64,000 nucleotides of DNA from Thelonectria olida (GCA_020736575.1 JAGPYM010000003.1:930001-994000); one strand, 5' to 3'. Shown: positions 10,979 through 21,921, numbered from the stretch's first letter. Translations and numbers: made by a program. The notes: a model not told the origin generated them from the sequence alone.

Positions 10979-11887
10979 TTAGGCACTCGGCTTGCCCTCC
11001 GCGGCAAGTTTCCTAAACACAGCCTCCAGGCCTCGAAACGCCTTCCTCTTCTCGTCCTCCATCGCGTACCAACTATCGCGCATCAGCGGCGTGATAATAT
11101 CATCATTCGGAGTGGCCTCTTCGGCTGTTAAAAGCCCCCATGCTTCATCGGCATACTCCTCTAACGGATCACCAATCTTCCCCTGTCCAGCGGCGACGAG
11201 GTCCGGCTGAGTAGAATGAAGTTCAGTCTGCACCGCTCCCGGAATGATCTCGATGACTCGGATGTGCTGGGTGTCTGGGCTGGAAGGGGCGGAGAGCTGG
11301 GATCGCAAGGTCCAGGCGAGAGAGTGGATGGCCGACTTGGTCGCGCAGTAGTTTGCGCATCGCGGAATAGGAACAAGGCCAACGCCGGAAGAGACCAGAA
11401 CGATCGAGGCTGGGGCTGGGTCGGGGGACGTCTTTCCGAGAGAAATCAGGTGCGGCAGAAAGAGAGAGAGGGTGTGCAGAGGGGAGAGGTAGTTGGTGTG
11501 CACTTCAGTTGTAAGCAGGGGCCGAGAGATGGTCTCGGGATTCGTAAAGTCTACGGTTCGTTGAAGGCTAGCGTTGAGCACAATGCTCGCGAGGGTAGGA
11601 TAGGTCTTGGTTATTCTGCAAAGGATTAGTTGGGGTTGAACCCCGTCATTTGCTAGACATGTCACGCACTTATCGACCCAGGCTGGTAGCGCGTCCAAGT
11701 CGGAGACGTCAAAGGGCTCTGCGGCGACTTTCTCGGGTCCGTATTTGGACACCAGCTCATCAAGTCGCTCGCGACGACGCCCGACCGCGATGACAAAGAT
11801 GCCGGCAGCTATCATGCGCTCGGCGAGAGCAAGGCCAATGCCAGATGTGGCACCGGTAATGAGGACGGTCTTGTATGGGAACGGCAT
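10979..11887 (-). CDS. Short-chain dehydrogenase/reductase
   Basis: Exons 11670-11887 and 10979-11615 are separated by a 54-base intron (11616-11669, GTGCGT to TGCAG). The intron length is a multiple of three, so an unspliced reading looks open but inserts 18 unlikely residues. The spliced product is 284 residues. The Rossmann motif TGATSGIG is at 11-18, LNAS (an NNAG-like motif) near 86, Ser 148/149, and the catalytic pair YCATK is at Tyr162/Lys166. This is a classical NAD(P)-dependent SDR in the DltE-like group; substrate unknown. The start is an ATG directly before the nucleotide-binding fold. No functional link to its neighbours is visible. Confidence 0.85.
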   Translation of the reverse strand: MPFPYKTVLITGATSGIGLALAERMIAAGIFVIAVGRRRERLDELVSKYGPEKVAAEPFDVSDLDALPAWVDKCVTCLANDGVQPQLILCRITKTYPTLASIVLNASLQRTVDFTNPETISRPLLTTEVHTNYLSPLHTLSLFLPHLISLGKTSPDPAPASIVLVSSGVGLVPIPRCANYCATKSAIHSLAWTLRSQLSAPSSPDTQHIRVIEIIPGAVQTELHSTQPDLVAAGQGKIGDPLEEYADEAWGLLTAEEATPNDDIITPLMRDSWYAMEDEKRKAFRGLEAVFRKLAAEGKPSA

Positions 11888-12328
11888 CTTGCCAGCGAGT
11901 GAGAGCGCAGTTGGAGTAGACCTGAGGAAGCAGGATTATGAGGAAGAAGATGCAATTGATGCTGGCCTCAGCTGGTCGCTGATGTTGAATATGGACGACA
12001 GCTTGATATGTTCCGTGGCCCACGTCGATCGCGGGGTTCGGAACAACGTGAAAGGCGGGGTTTGTCTCATCTGACGTTGAGGGCGACAGAGGCGGATAAG
12101 GAGCACCGTGTTGCTTTAGGAGTTGTCATTATTTATATACATACATATTTACCATTACGGTACATAGTGATGAATGGCATAATGTAAAATAAACGACGAC
12201 GATTCCAGGCTACTTACAATATGAAGCCAACGTCAACTGAAGCAACCCTCTGTTCCTCGCATGCGGCTCAAAGAACGCTCTCAAACACAACCATTGACAC
12301 TCAATCCAAAAGAGAATACAGGTGATTC
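11888..12328. other. Intergenic region between dehydrogenase and amidotransferase genes
   Basis: Contains the dehydrogenase promoter and the 3' flank of the amidotransferase-like gene, both minus strand. An AT-rich tract lies at 12120-12200. No gene is supported. Confidence 0.55.
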
Positions 12329-13129
12329 CTACATCAGGAACCTTAAGACCATCTCTGCACCTGCCTGTGCATCGTCATCCGCATCAATCATGTCCATGGC
12401 CTCCTGGTAAAACGAAGGCTCCCATTTCGTGCCAAACACTTTAATCGTCTCCGAGTTGACGAACCGGTCAAACTCGAAATGTCCTTGATAGGTAAAGACG
12501 CGGCCTGGCTGGAACACTCCTTGAAAGTGACAAGCCTTGGTCGCGCCGAGCGAAATCCATCCCTCTGGCAACCCTTGAGGTGGCGTCTTGACGTGGTCGG
12601 CGTGGACGAACTGCAGGCGCATGGTTTCGGGTTTCGAGAGCAAGATAGAGGTACTCTTCTTCGGAAATGGGAACGCTTGTCTGAACTCGTCCGTTAGGGT
12701 GATGTCATGGACGCCGAGCTCCCATCCGCTGGGATTCTTTTCGACTATACAGCCAGCTTCCCCTAGTATACTCTGGCAGACAATCTGGTGGCCAAAGCAG
12801 CTGCCGAAGATCTTGATGCGCGGGAGCGTCAAATATGTCGTCTTCAAATAAGCATCAAGCTTATGGATCCATGGCTCGTCGTTGTATGCCGAGGATGCTG
12901 AGCCAGTAACGAGAATAGCATCAAAGCCTGACAACGACTCTGGGTAGTCGCCCTGAACGACATCGAAGTCGGTGGATTCGACCTTGAGATGAGGGGCAAT
13001 TCGATGAGCGGCATCGGTCAAGAGATTGTGAAAGATGGCTCCGTACGTCTTTGTTCTCGCTGCCACGTTTGGAACCGGGATGTCGGCATTGAGCATGGCT
13101 ACCCGGAGAGTATAAGAGATGGACCCCAT
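12329..13129 (-). CDS. Class I glutamine amidotransferase-like protein
   Basis: Intronless, 266 residues. The Cys-His-Glu triad is visible: the nucleophile elbow GSCFGHQ with Cys111, then GHFEFD with His217 and Glu219. The family includes standalone GATase1 proteins of the GMP-synthase-glutaminase/peptidase C26 group, which hydrolyse glutamine or gamma-glutamyl compounds; no synthetase domain is attached. The frame is open upstream to a GTG at 13201, but the first ATG is 13129, and the sequence from there starts the fold (SYTLRVAMLNAD). Substrate is not predictable. Confidence 0.82.
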   Translation of the reverse strand: MGSISYTLRVAMLNADIPVPNVAARTKTYGAIFHNLLTDAAHRIAPHLKVESTDFDVVQGDYPESLSGFDAILVTGSASSAYNDEPWIHKLDAYLKTTYLTLPRIKIFGSCFGHQIVCQSILGEAGCIVEKNPSGWELGVHDITLTDEFRQAFPFPKKSTSILLSKPETMRLQFVHADHVKTPPQGLPEGWISLGATKACHFQGVFQPGRVFTYQGHFEFDRFVNSETIKVFGTKWEPSFYQEAMDMIDADDDAQAGAEMVLRFLM

Positions 13130-13708
13130 GTTGCTTGGATAAGACGCTAAGGTTTGTGAGATGATCGAGATCTGGTAGGAATTCGGTGCAAGGGTCCTCA
13201 CAATAAAAGGGCACCGGCAAGCGGCTTTGCACTTATCATTCCCTTGGTGAGTCAGAAGTTATTGGGGAGTCTCGTGGACAATGGCGTTGGCATCCGGCTA
13301 TAATTCCTTAGACGGGTAATAATGCGACCCACCAATGAAGCTATAAATGGCTATCACCGGTATTTCGTCGATAGGCTTCAATGGGATAACCCAGCTCATT
13401 GTGTAGCTCGGATTAGGAAAATTGTATATAGTTCAATGTCCACGGTGATGGAAATTGAGTCGGTTGACTAGTCTGAGCCGGCAGTTCTAATCCGGAACTG
13501 AGAGCTCTCGTGAACGATGAATACAGCACTGGTCAGGTGCTATAACTATCACTCTCGGCATCAAACCCGACAATATCGGCTACTATGCACACCGGATTTC
13601 AAGATACAACGCTCACATTGCTTTTGCTGTTTGAACCCATGTGACTATAGAAATATCTGTCGTATCAATAACGCACATTATCTTGCATTAGCGATGGAGC
13701 TGGCAAGA
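13130..13708. other. Intergenic region
   Basis: Promoter side of the amidotransferase-like gene and the 3' flank of the CorA remnant. ORFs here are short and unconvincing. Confidence 0.55.
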
Positions 13709-14002
13709 CTAGGGCTGTCGAATGTCGTTCTTATCATTCAGACGAGTGAATGACGACCATCTCACACCTTCTCGTATTAATTCAGGCTTGAGCTTGCGTC
13801 GGAGTAGCTCCAGTACCACCAGTACAAACATCAGGGTGGGGATTGAAACTGAGAGATACAGCCATAACCTTGGCCCTCCCGGAATGAATGATTCGTTCAT
13901 ACTGAAGAACCCAGACACAAAGGTGAGAGGTACAAAGATCACAGTCAGGACCGTCAGTTGCATTACGTTCCAGGTTTCGGAATTGGCACGGCGAACCTCG
14001 GC
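13709..14002 (-). pseudogene. Orphan C-terminus of a CorA-like Mg2+ transporter
   Basis: This 97-codon exon reads AEVRRANSETWNV, then a first membrane helix (LTVLTVIFVPLTFVSGFF), SMN in place of the usual GMN selectivity motif, a short loop, and a second helix ending LVVLELLRRK. That is the two-helix end of fungal CorA-like proteins. A CAATAG acceptor sits directly upstream (14003-14005), so it looks like a last exon. Only about 200 bases lie between it and the stop of the Zn2Cys6 gene, and the large N-terminal cytoplasmic domain is absent. An open piece around 14010-14150 in a linkable frame may be a remnant of a preceding exon. Translation from ATG 13963 could still yield a small two-helix protein. 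Confidence 0.6.
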
Positions 14003-14203
14003 CTATTGCAAATAAGCAGCTGCTACTCTGGGCAGATAATGATCTTTGGTTTTCAACTCGGCATTCTGCCCCTTTCTTCGGACGGGTTTGTTGGGTTGTT
14101 TGGGTTGAATACATGTAGTGAAAGGAACTAGGAGCATTTTGTTTATGCCACTTGAGTAAATTACCACACCTTCTCATACATGTCAAATCTTGATTCTTGT
14201 CGT

Positions 14204-15811
14204 CTAATAAGTAGTGGTTTTCACCATAGTCCCAGCCATCCAGACGATAGTGCCGAACTGATCCAGACTTCCGCACCAGCTCATTACATCGGCAACAAGA
14301 TCTTCATTCCCGTCGTTATTGTTCGCGTCTGAACCGACGGATGCGAAAGACGAGCCCAAATCTGCCACCATCAGAGGCCGACCCAGTCTTCGAACCGAAT
14401 GCATTTGGTGGTAGCTCTGAGCCCATTCCAATGTCGACGCCGTCTCCCAAAGACTGCCTCCACAGGGCAAGGGTGTTTCTGAGAATCCCCTACATCCGAG
14501 CCGATCACGCTTTCCGATTAAGACCTCAAGAAGCGTTTCAATGATGTAGAGCAAGCAAACGGTCCTTGTGGTTTGTAGTAAGCACATCTTCTTCGATTAC
14601 TAACGCTCAAGACTTAACAAAAAAGCAAGGTCCTTACCTCCGCGCACTCTCCGTAGTCATCCACTTGTACCGCATATCTCTGCCGCTCAGGGTCCTGACG
14701 TCTTCGGCGTAGTTGAAGAGATCATGCAACCTCTCACCAATGGCCTACAATGCGAATTAGTGTGATATATGCGCGAAATCAACTCAAACATACCCCTAGA
14801 GTGTTGATCATCAATCTCACATTGTTTCTTTCCTGCGAATCGGGGTCTAGAGTCTGAAGAATCACGTAAATACAGGTAGCCTGCAAAGCCTCTAGAATGC
14901 CTTCATAATCCGTGTTTTTACCCTTACATCGTATATGTCAGTTCTAGTGTCTTTGTCCTAAAAGCTTGAGATGCTCTACATACCTCTTGATAAAGCCTGT
15001 CTTGTTCGGCGTAGATGGCTTTCCATACGAAATCGCTACTCTCTGGGGTCTTTGAGTAGAAAAGCTGCACGAGTGACGCACAAATGCTCAAAGTCTTGGG
15101 TAGGCATTGATGAACCCGCTTTGATGAACAGGTTTGATTGATCCCATCCCCTAAAGAACACCGGCTATGGATGAAGGGCGGGAGTGTGAGGCCATTGATC
15201 ATCATCCGCGGGTAAGACTCAATTTGGCCCAACATGATTTGTGTGGCAAAGAATGCTTGCGCTGTCAGAGGCCGGCGCTTCGCGAGCGGTTTTGAGATTT
15301 CAGATTCGCATCCAGTGGGAGGTGTTGGGCACACCTCTGCCGTACCAATTGGACTTCCAGAGCCGAGCCCCGGTGCCAAGTGAAATCCGCTGCCAAATTC
15401 CAGTAAGAAGTTGCATGATTCGAGAGACGGGGTTGGGCCTAGGAAGCATGCTGACTGATATTCTTTAGTGCCTGCTGGAAGTATGTCGAGTTGTTGAAGG
15501 GATGGATGCGTTGGGCCATCTGTGGACGGAGTAAGAAACGAGATCCCTTGATCGCTTTGCATATTAACGGTTCTAGTCTGGTCTGGTTCATGTCCGAACC
15601 CTGGTTGGTCGGTCCTCGGCAGTTGCTCATCAAGCACTGCACTCTCGCACCCAGAAGCAGTCCAAGGATAGGGTGATGATCGTGGAGTATGCACGCTGTA
15701 GTCACACTCGAGATTCCGCGACACGCAGCGGACACATCGCGGCAGGCTAAGGCTGCATCGTGCCTTGGCCCCCCGGCACCGAGAGCATGCTTTCTTTCTA
15801 CTGATTGGCAT
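14204..15811 (-). CDS. Zn2Cys6 fungal transcription factor
   Basis: Four exons: 14984-15811, 14794-14922, 14638-14744 and 14204-14564. The introns are 61, 49 and 73 bases, and the product is 474 residues. The Zn2Cys6 knuckle is near the N-terminus: Cys9, 12, 19, 26, 29 and 36 in CxxC-x6-C-x6-CxxC-x6-C spacing, with basic residues between. The middle carries the stretch IESYPRMM before LPPFIHSRC, common in small Sordariomycete cluster-type regulators. The C-terminus is rich in Asp, Asn and Ser, so an acidic activation region is possible. It is transcribed divergently from a Gal80-like gene across 434 bases. Targets are unknown, but the adjacent Gal80-like, oxygenase and transporter genes are candidates. 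Confidence 0.85.
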
Positions 15812-16245
15812 TTTTCAGAGTCGAATTGGTTCCGGAATGCTTCGTTGTCTCCGTCAAGGTGGCTATGCCCCGATGAATGCTCAAACAGCCGGAGCCGATT
15901 GGTAAGCAAGGCCGGGACTTCGGAGTTCGAATGGGTCCAAATAGTTAGCGCCGGAGTTCGAGTGGATCCCTCGTCCGGCAACCAGGAGGAAGGAGACGGA
16001 TGCACTTTGGAGAATGGATGATATGGACAAGATGAAAACAATGTAGTGCGTCGGTACTCCGAAATGAAGATGAGGATAGAGTTCAAGGGTACTGCCAGTA
16101 TAGGAATTGCATTTGTAATCTCTCAGTTACTGGGTCTGACCCTCTAGGTATAAAGAAGGGCTCAAAACTACTTGATTTACACCCAACCTCCATCATACAA
16201 TCATCACTTCGAACCCATTCATATAGATCATACCATACTGCCATA
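15812..16245. promoter_or_regulatory. Shared divergent promoter of the Zn2Cys6 and Gal80-like genes
   Basis: 434 bases separate the two ATGs. No further ORF is supported. The short distance makes shared control of activator and Gal80-like protein plausible. Confidence 0.45.
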
Positions 16246-17427
16246 ATGGCTCCTATTCGAGTTGGACTCTTGGGCCTTTCGGCCGACGACACCGAAGGAC
16301 CTACCGTCGGCAATTGGGGTGTGCTCGCCCACCTGAAACCCTTGCTCGCATCGCCTCATTATGAACTGGCTGCCATTTGCAACTCGTCCGTCGAGTCATC
16401 TCAAAAATCAATCAACTTCCACAAGCTCCCGGAAACAGTCAAGGCGTACGGAAATGTTGAAGACTTGGCAAGCGACCCTGATATCGACCTCGTTGCCATC
16501 TCCGTCAACGTTGGCAAGCACTACCAGCTGGCAAAGCCCGCACTTCTCAAGAAGAAGAACGTCATGATTGAGTGGCCGCTGGCTGCGAGCATCGATGAGT
16601 CCAGGGAGCTCGCCGAACTGGCACAGCAGCAGGGCGTTCAGACCGTAGTTGGCTTGCAGCTCCGCTCAGACCCTCTCCTGGCAAAGGCCAAGGAGCTCAT
16701 TGAGAGCGGCTCTGTTGGCTCCATTACCAGCTCTGTTGTCCTTGGTTGCTCTAGCGTGATTCCGTCTGACGTATGGATAGACGAAGCAACCTACTACTTG
16801 GACATGAAGTCCGGCGGAAACGAATTTTACATCTTCTTTGGGCACTGTAAGTCACCACTCAAGAACCAGACAAGATTCACTTTACTGACATGTCAAGTCC
16901 TTGATGCATTCACTTCGGTACTTGGAGACTTCAAAACAGTCCAATCAGTTCTCAAGACCCAGCAGCTCACTGTGCCGACGTTCAGCATCAAGACAGGCAA
17001 GCAGGTTGAATCCGCCCATCCCAGGACTGCCCCGGATCACGTCTTCGTTCAAGGAGAGCTTTCGAGTGGCGCTGTAGCCAGCCTCAGCTTCAGAAAGGCG
17101 AAGAAGCCGGTTGACGGCTTGGGTCTGCGTTGGTTGATCACCGGAACCGAGGGAGAGATCGAAATCACTTTTCCCGAGGACCACCTGCAGATGGGGCACG
17201 CCGGGCGCTCCATTCGCTTCAGGAGTGGCAAGGATGACGAGGTCAAAGTGATCAAGTTTGGTGAGGAAGAACCTGCCTATGTGGGTAGCGTCCCTTACCC
17301 GGGGACCAATACGGCTCGACTCTACGAGGCATTCGTGAAGGACAATGGTCAATTCCCAGACTTTGGAGCAGCCCTCAAAACTCACGAGCTTCTTGATAGG
17401 ATTGCAAAGGACTCCAAGTTTATCTAG
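16246..17427 (+). CDS. Gal80-like Gfo/Idh/MocA-family protein
   Basis: Exons 16246-16846 and 16898-17427 flank a 51-base intron (GTAAGT to TCAAG, multiple of three). The product is 376 residues. The N-terminal Rossmann fold starts VGLLGLSADD and the C-terminal domain is the usual Gfo/Idh sheet. Active dehydrogenases of this family carry EKP with the catalytic Lys; here it is EWP (109-111), the same change seen in the galactose regulator Gal80. The flanking text (SIDESRELAELAQQQGVQT, then a KELIESG region) also resembles Gal80. This suggests a nucleotide-binding regulator rather than an enzyme. It is divergent from a Zn2Cys6 gene and ends 55 bases from the convergent oxygenase gene. Confidence 0.82.
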   Translation: MAPIRVGLLGLSADDTEGPTVGNWGVLAHLKPLLASPHYELAAICNSSVESSQKSINFHKLPETVKAYGNVEDLASDPDIDLVAISVNVGKHYQLAKPALLKKKNVMIEWPLAASIDESRELAELAQQQGVQTVVGLQLRSDPLLAKAKELIESGSVGSITSSVVLGCSSVIPSDVWIDEATYYLDMKSGGNEFYIFFGHCKSPLKNQTRFTLLTCQVLDAFTSVLGDFKTVQSVLKTQQLTVPTFSIKTGKQVESAHPRTAPDHVFVQGELSSGAVASLSFRKAKKPVDGLGLRWLITGTEGEIEITFPEDHLQMGHAGRSIRFRSGKDDEVKVIKFGEEEPAYVGSVPYPGTNTARLYEAFVKDNGQFPDFGAALKTHELLDRIAKDSKFI

Positions 17428-17482
17428 AGGACTATTTGATAAAGTCATTATCATGACACACCTTTATAAAACGCTCACAAGC

Positions 17483-18582
17483 TCAATATGTCGCATTGAG
17501 TCGCATGTCCACGTAATCCATACTTTTTATCGGCTCGTACTTCTTCGGTCGATCCGGACCCCAACAGCCCGGCACGCAGTCGATGGTGCGTTCACTATCC
17601 GCACCCACAAAGTACGGGATCGAATACCGGTCCCTCGTCATGCGCGGCTTGCCTTCTTCTCCCGGGTCGGCGGCCGGCGGCGTGCGTACACGATGCATCG
17701 TAGATCGCAGCTCGTCGTTGCTCCATCGCATGAGCAGATCGCCAATGTTCACTACCATGGTGCCCGGTATGTAAGGCGCCGGGTTGAATTTGTCCTTCTG
17801 GTGTATGTCCTCGACTTGGAGACCGCCGACGTCGTCTTGGAAAAGCATCGTCAGTGTGCCAAAGTCGGTGTGCGCGCCGATACTGTCGACTTTACCGGTT
17901 TCGAGCAGCTCCTCCTCGACGGGCGGGTAGTGCAGCAGGCGGATCTGGTTGTTCTTCTCCTGGTGATAGTCGATAAAGAAGCGTTCTTCAAGGCCCATGC
18001 CCACAGCAATGGCACGAAGCAGTTTGATTTCCATGCCGTAGCATGCCTCATAGAACCTCGTCAAGAATTCTCGGAACCCGGGAAGAACGTCCTCGGCAGG
18101 CCAGATGTTGCGCAGCTTTACCCCATCTTTCTCCAAGCCCACATCGAACGACTCCTTGCAATCCGGTTTCTTGCGCTCCTGGGCGATGCCCTCCTCGTCG
18201 AAGACCATCTGGGAGACCTTCTCGCGGCCCACACCCGAGTAGCCGCGATGGTACCACCCCTCAGGGGGGTGGGGGACCTTGTCCTTTTCGCTTTGAGGAA
18301 GGGCAAAGAACCGTCGACTCTACGTTGCTGGGCTTAGTAATACCGGATGGGGGCAATGGTAACACGATGACATACCCATCTAAATGCTTCATCAACCACC
18401 TCTTGGGGGACAGAGTGGTTCTTGATGTAAGCGAAACCATAGTTCTTAAAGGCTTCGTAGATTTCTTTGCCAGCCTTGGTGAACGATTCGTCGTGGCAAT
18501 CCTCTTTGAGGAGAGGGGCGAAGTCGATGACAGGAATCGAGGGTTGTGGATCCATGGCGACGTGATCAAGAAGCGGCGACAT
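17483..18582 (-). CDS. 2-oxoglutarate/Fe(II)-dependent oxygenase (isopenicillin-N-synthase-like)
   Basis: Exons 18376-18582 and 17483-18319; intron 18320-18375 (GTATGT to CGTAG). The product is 347 residues. The N-terminal DIOX_N part reads IPVIDFAPLL then YGFAYIKNH, and FFALP follows the splice. The iron ligands are His219 and Asp221 (HTDFG) and His278 (MHRV), and RYSIPYF after the distal His supplies the 2-oxoglutarate-binding Arg/Ser. Such enzymes hydroxylate or desaturate small molecules in catabolism or secondary metabolism. ATG 18582 is the first in frame; ATG 18555 (MDPQPSIPVIDF) is an equally good start. It is convergent with the Gal80-like gene. Confidence 0.87.
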
Positions 18583-19348
18583 CAGAGCAACAGAATTTTG
18601 GTGACTCTTTAGTGAAGATGAATGGAAGTGTTCCTCCTGGCTTGTGGCGGATGGATCGTGGGCAGCGATGTAGATGATTCTGGGGCAATCGGCTCTTCCA
18701 TCTGACAAGATGACTTGGAGAAGTTACGAGTTGACGCCACTTATTTCCGACGTCATACGCCACATGGATGCGTTACACATGTGTGCCGTTGGGTGGTGGC
18801 TGATTACAAAAGAATGCAGGTTCTTTCAACAGTCGAGATATAAATGGTTCTTTTCAATTTGGCACGGGGATTTGAATGAGTCTTTAGACTTTCTTAATGT
18901 AAAGACCGGGCCTTTCCCCAGAACCAGGTTCTTTTCACGGGGAATGTAAGTTAGTAACCCGATAACAGATACGGGGGAACCAAGCGCCCTGCATGTGGCC
19001 CTGTTAAGCCGCATTAGTTGAGGTGTGAGCATGTTGTCAAGTGAAGGAGATATACCTCAGTTGTCCCTTTTTAATATTGATATCCATAGAAGGTGGAAGA
19101 ATACATTCGATCCACTCTTGAAGACTGAGAATGAGGTCGAAATCCCCCACCCTCTCGATATCTCAACCTCCACTGACGAGAGGTGGGACCCCCACTTACG
19201 TTGAACTCGCCGAATTATAAGGCACGAACTCTTCAGGTCGTCGCAATGAGGAATCAAGCTGCTGCTTATTGATTCTAGATTTATCGACTTCTCAGGTGCG
19301 ACTCAGCAGTAATAAGGAGCTTCCATCACTACTATACCCGCCACCAGT
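18583..19348. other. Intergenic region between oxygenase and SnoaL-like genes
   Basis: Divergent 5' flanks of the oxygenase (-) and the SnoaL-like gene (+). No gene is supported. Confidence 0.5.
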
Positions 19349-19837
19349 ATGTGTATCCGCTCCAAAGAGCCTACGGCTTCATGACTGGGTATGAAAGCTG
19401 AGAATTAACTCGTGTCAGTGTCATCCTCCCAATTCGAAGAGATCACCTCTGTCCTCCATTCCTATGGAGCGGCTCTCAAAAGCCGCAACGTCGAGGAGGC
19501 TGTAGCCCTGTACACCTCCGACGGAGTCATCATGCCGCCACACTTCTCCTCCAGTGCAGGCACTCAGGCTCTGCGCGAGTCATACACACGCATCTTTGCG
19601 AGCATCCAGCTCGTCATCACCTTCGACATTGACGAAGTCGTTGTCATGTCGCCAGAGTGGGCTTTCGCTAGGACCACGGCTGAAGGCACGAAAACCATGT
19701 TGGCTTCCAACGAGTCGGAGCCACATGCGAATCAGGAGCTATTCATTATGAAGAAGGAAGACGGCAAGTGGAAGATTGCGAGGTACGCATTCTCGACCAT
19801 GAAGCCGCTAGTTCAAAATGGTATTCGGAGGAGCTAA
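19349..19837 (+). CDS. SnoaL/DUF4440-like (NTF2-fold) protein
   Basis: About 140 residues, an NTF2-like fold: EEITSVLHSYGAALKSRN, then the strand YTSDGVIMPPH, and a C-terminal EDGKWKIARYAF strand as in DUF4440/SnoaL ketosteroid-isomerase-like proteins. The main exon has no ATG before the fold; its frame begins with GTG at 19412. One solution that keeps the frame is a four-base first exon (ATGT, 19349-19352) and an intron 19353-19418 with a good TTAACT branch and GTCAG acceptor but a weak GTATCC donor. A lost start codon is the alternative. Function is unknown; these proteins range from detoxifying enzymes to pathway accessory proteins. Confidence 0.6.
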
Positions 19838-19969
19838 ACAAGGTTGTTTGTACGATTCGTATTCAAATACTATGCACTATATACAACAGCCATCATTAAC
19901 GCCATTGCTAATATTCTCAAACTAATTATGACTCTCTTCGCATATTATCATGTTCAATATGTCTCAAGC

Positions 19970-21837
19970 TTAGGCCTCAAAGTTTTCCTTCTCGCTCCTG
20001 GCCATGGCGCTCGTGTCCATGGCCTGCTCGACGAAGACCTTGTGCCAGCGGCCACAGAAGAAGTCGACTGTGGTCTCCTTGGCACCGGCCCAGTTCTCCT
20101 GAACAATATCCATTGTGGGGCGAGTGAAGACGAGGTCGATCTCCTCGAGGGTCTTGTTTTTGGTCTCGGGCATGAAGAAGATCTGGTAGACCTCACCGAC
20201 CACGGCGATACCTCCGTAGAAGCCAAGGGCTAGGCCGGTCTTGCCCATAGCCTCCTGCATGGCAGAGAAGTTGTAGGTGACGACGAAGGAAGCAAGGAAC
20301 AGAAGAGCGTCGGAGGTGGTCATGCCGTAACTTCGGAGGTAGGTGGGGTAGACTTCGGATGGGACAACCCAGGTCAGACAGGCGTAGGAACCGAAGAAGC
20401 CCATGTAGATGATGAGACCGGTCAAGTAGAGGCCCTCGACGGTTCGCAGGTTGCTGTCGATATCGAACTGGTAGCTGATGCCGATGAGGACGAGACCGAT
20501 GAAGAAGCCGGGCAGCATGGTGATGGCCCAGAAACGTCGGCCAAACTTCTCCATTAGGAAGATGGCGGGGATGGTGCCGATGAGCAGGGAGCCACCACCG
20601 ACAAGAGACATGTAGTTGGACTCCTCGTCGTTGAATCCGATCTGGCTCATGAGAATGGACATGTAATACATGATGGCGTTGACTCCAGTCAGCTGACCGA
20701 GGAGAATCATGATGTTGGCGTAGATGAGGGCGCGGCGAGCGCGGGGAACACTGCAAAGATTTCTGTCAGCTTTATTTCCGAAAACCCATTTCAATTTACG
20801 GTACGTACGTGAAGAAGTCCATCCAAGGGAAGCGCTTGTTCTGAGCACCCTCGTTGACATCGGTGTCCTCCTGCCGGACAGCAACGGCCATGACGTAGAA
20901 TTCCTCTCGCGCTTCGGCAGTGGTAATGCCACGGATTCGCTTCCAGACCTTATAGGCGCCCAGGACGTCGCCCTTGTGCATGAGGAAACGAGGGCTCTCG
21001 GGGAGGAAGAGCATGCTGGAGATCTGGTTAGGAGAGCAGGATTGAAGACCATGGCAAGGAAGACGTACCCAAAGAACATGATGGTGGAGAAGACGAGAGA
21101 TGAACCAAGGATGTATCGCCAGTTTCCAGGAACTCTCAAGAAGATGGCAGCAACGACGTATCCGAAGACCTCACCAAGAGCGATGTTGAACTGGTAGAGA
21201 GAAACCAAGTTTCCTCGGATCTTTCGCTCAACAGTCTCGGCGACGTAGACGGGGACAGTACCACCCTCCAGACCGACACCAACACCAAGGATGACTCGAG
21301 AAGCGACAATCATGCCTAAGCGGTTAGCAATGTGTTTTACAGAGGCGCGGTTCAATACGAAGAACACCCACCAAAGTTCATAGAGGCGGCCTCCAAGGCG
21401 GCACCGATGGTATAGAGGATGATAGAGATGATGATGGCCCACTTTCGGCCGCAGTATTCGTTGGCAGGCGACAACAGCAGAGCACCGCCGACAGCTCCAA
21501 GGGGCATGCCGGAGTTGACAAGACTGTTCTCCCTGGTAGTGAGCCCAAGGTCGTCAGGAAGGTAGAGGTTGGCGCCCGAGATGAGACTCTGGTCGAGTCC
21601 CGAAAGCAGACCACCCATACTAGCAAAGGCAACCAGCAACCAGGTGAAGTGCTTGGGGTTCTCGAAGTTGGGGTAGAAGAAGCCCGTCTGCAAGCCGCCG
21701 GCAGCCTCCAACTGGGTCTCCATGTCGCTGATGAGCTCGTCAACCTGACGGCCGCCAGCTCGAGCAACCTCGAGAGCCTCGAGCTCGACCTTTTCATGGT
21801 TGCCGGGCTTTCGGATGCTATCCTTTTCTTCAGCCAT
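19970..21837 (-). CDS. MFS sugar transporter (sugar-porter family)
   Basis: Four exons: 21372-21837, 21069-21315, 20809-21015 and 19970-20750. The introns are 56, 53 and 58 bases, and the product is 566 residues. Sugar-porter marks are present: SGLDQSLISGANLYLP in helix 1, GRKWAI after helix 2, RVILGVGVGLEGG, the PESPRFL motif after helix 6, GQLTGVNAIMYY in helix 7, and PETKNKTLEEID after helix 12. An N-terminal cytosolic region of about 65 residues precedes helix 1. Substrate cannot be named; hexose, disaccharide, polyol or quinate are possible. Three CreA-like sites sit close upstream, as expected for a glucose-repressed permease. It ends 132 bases from the convergent SnoaL-like gene. Confidence 0.88.
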
Positions 21838-21921
21838 GATGTCGGGATGTGTTGTGTTTGTTATCTCTATGAAAAAAAGGTTGTTGATAACACTAAGAGG
21901 TAAAGATGATGCAAGCTGGAG

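Noticed and set aside
17345..18337. 330-codon plus-strand ORF
   Set aside because: Antisense of the 2OG oxygenase, whose iron-ligand motifs make the minus strand certain.
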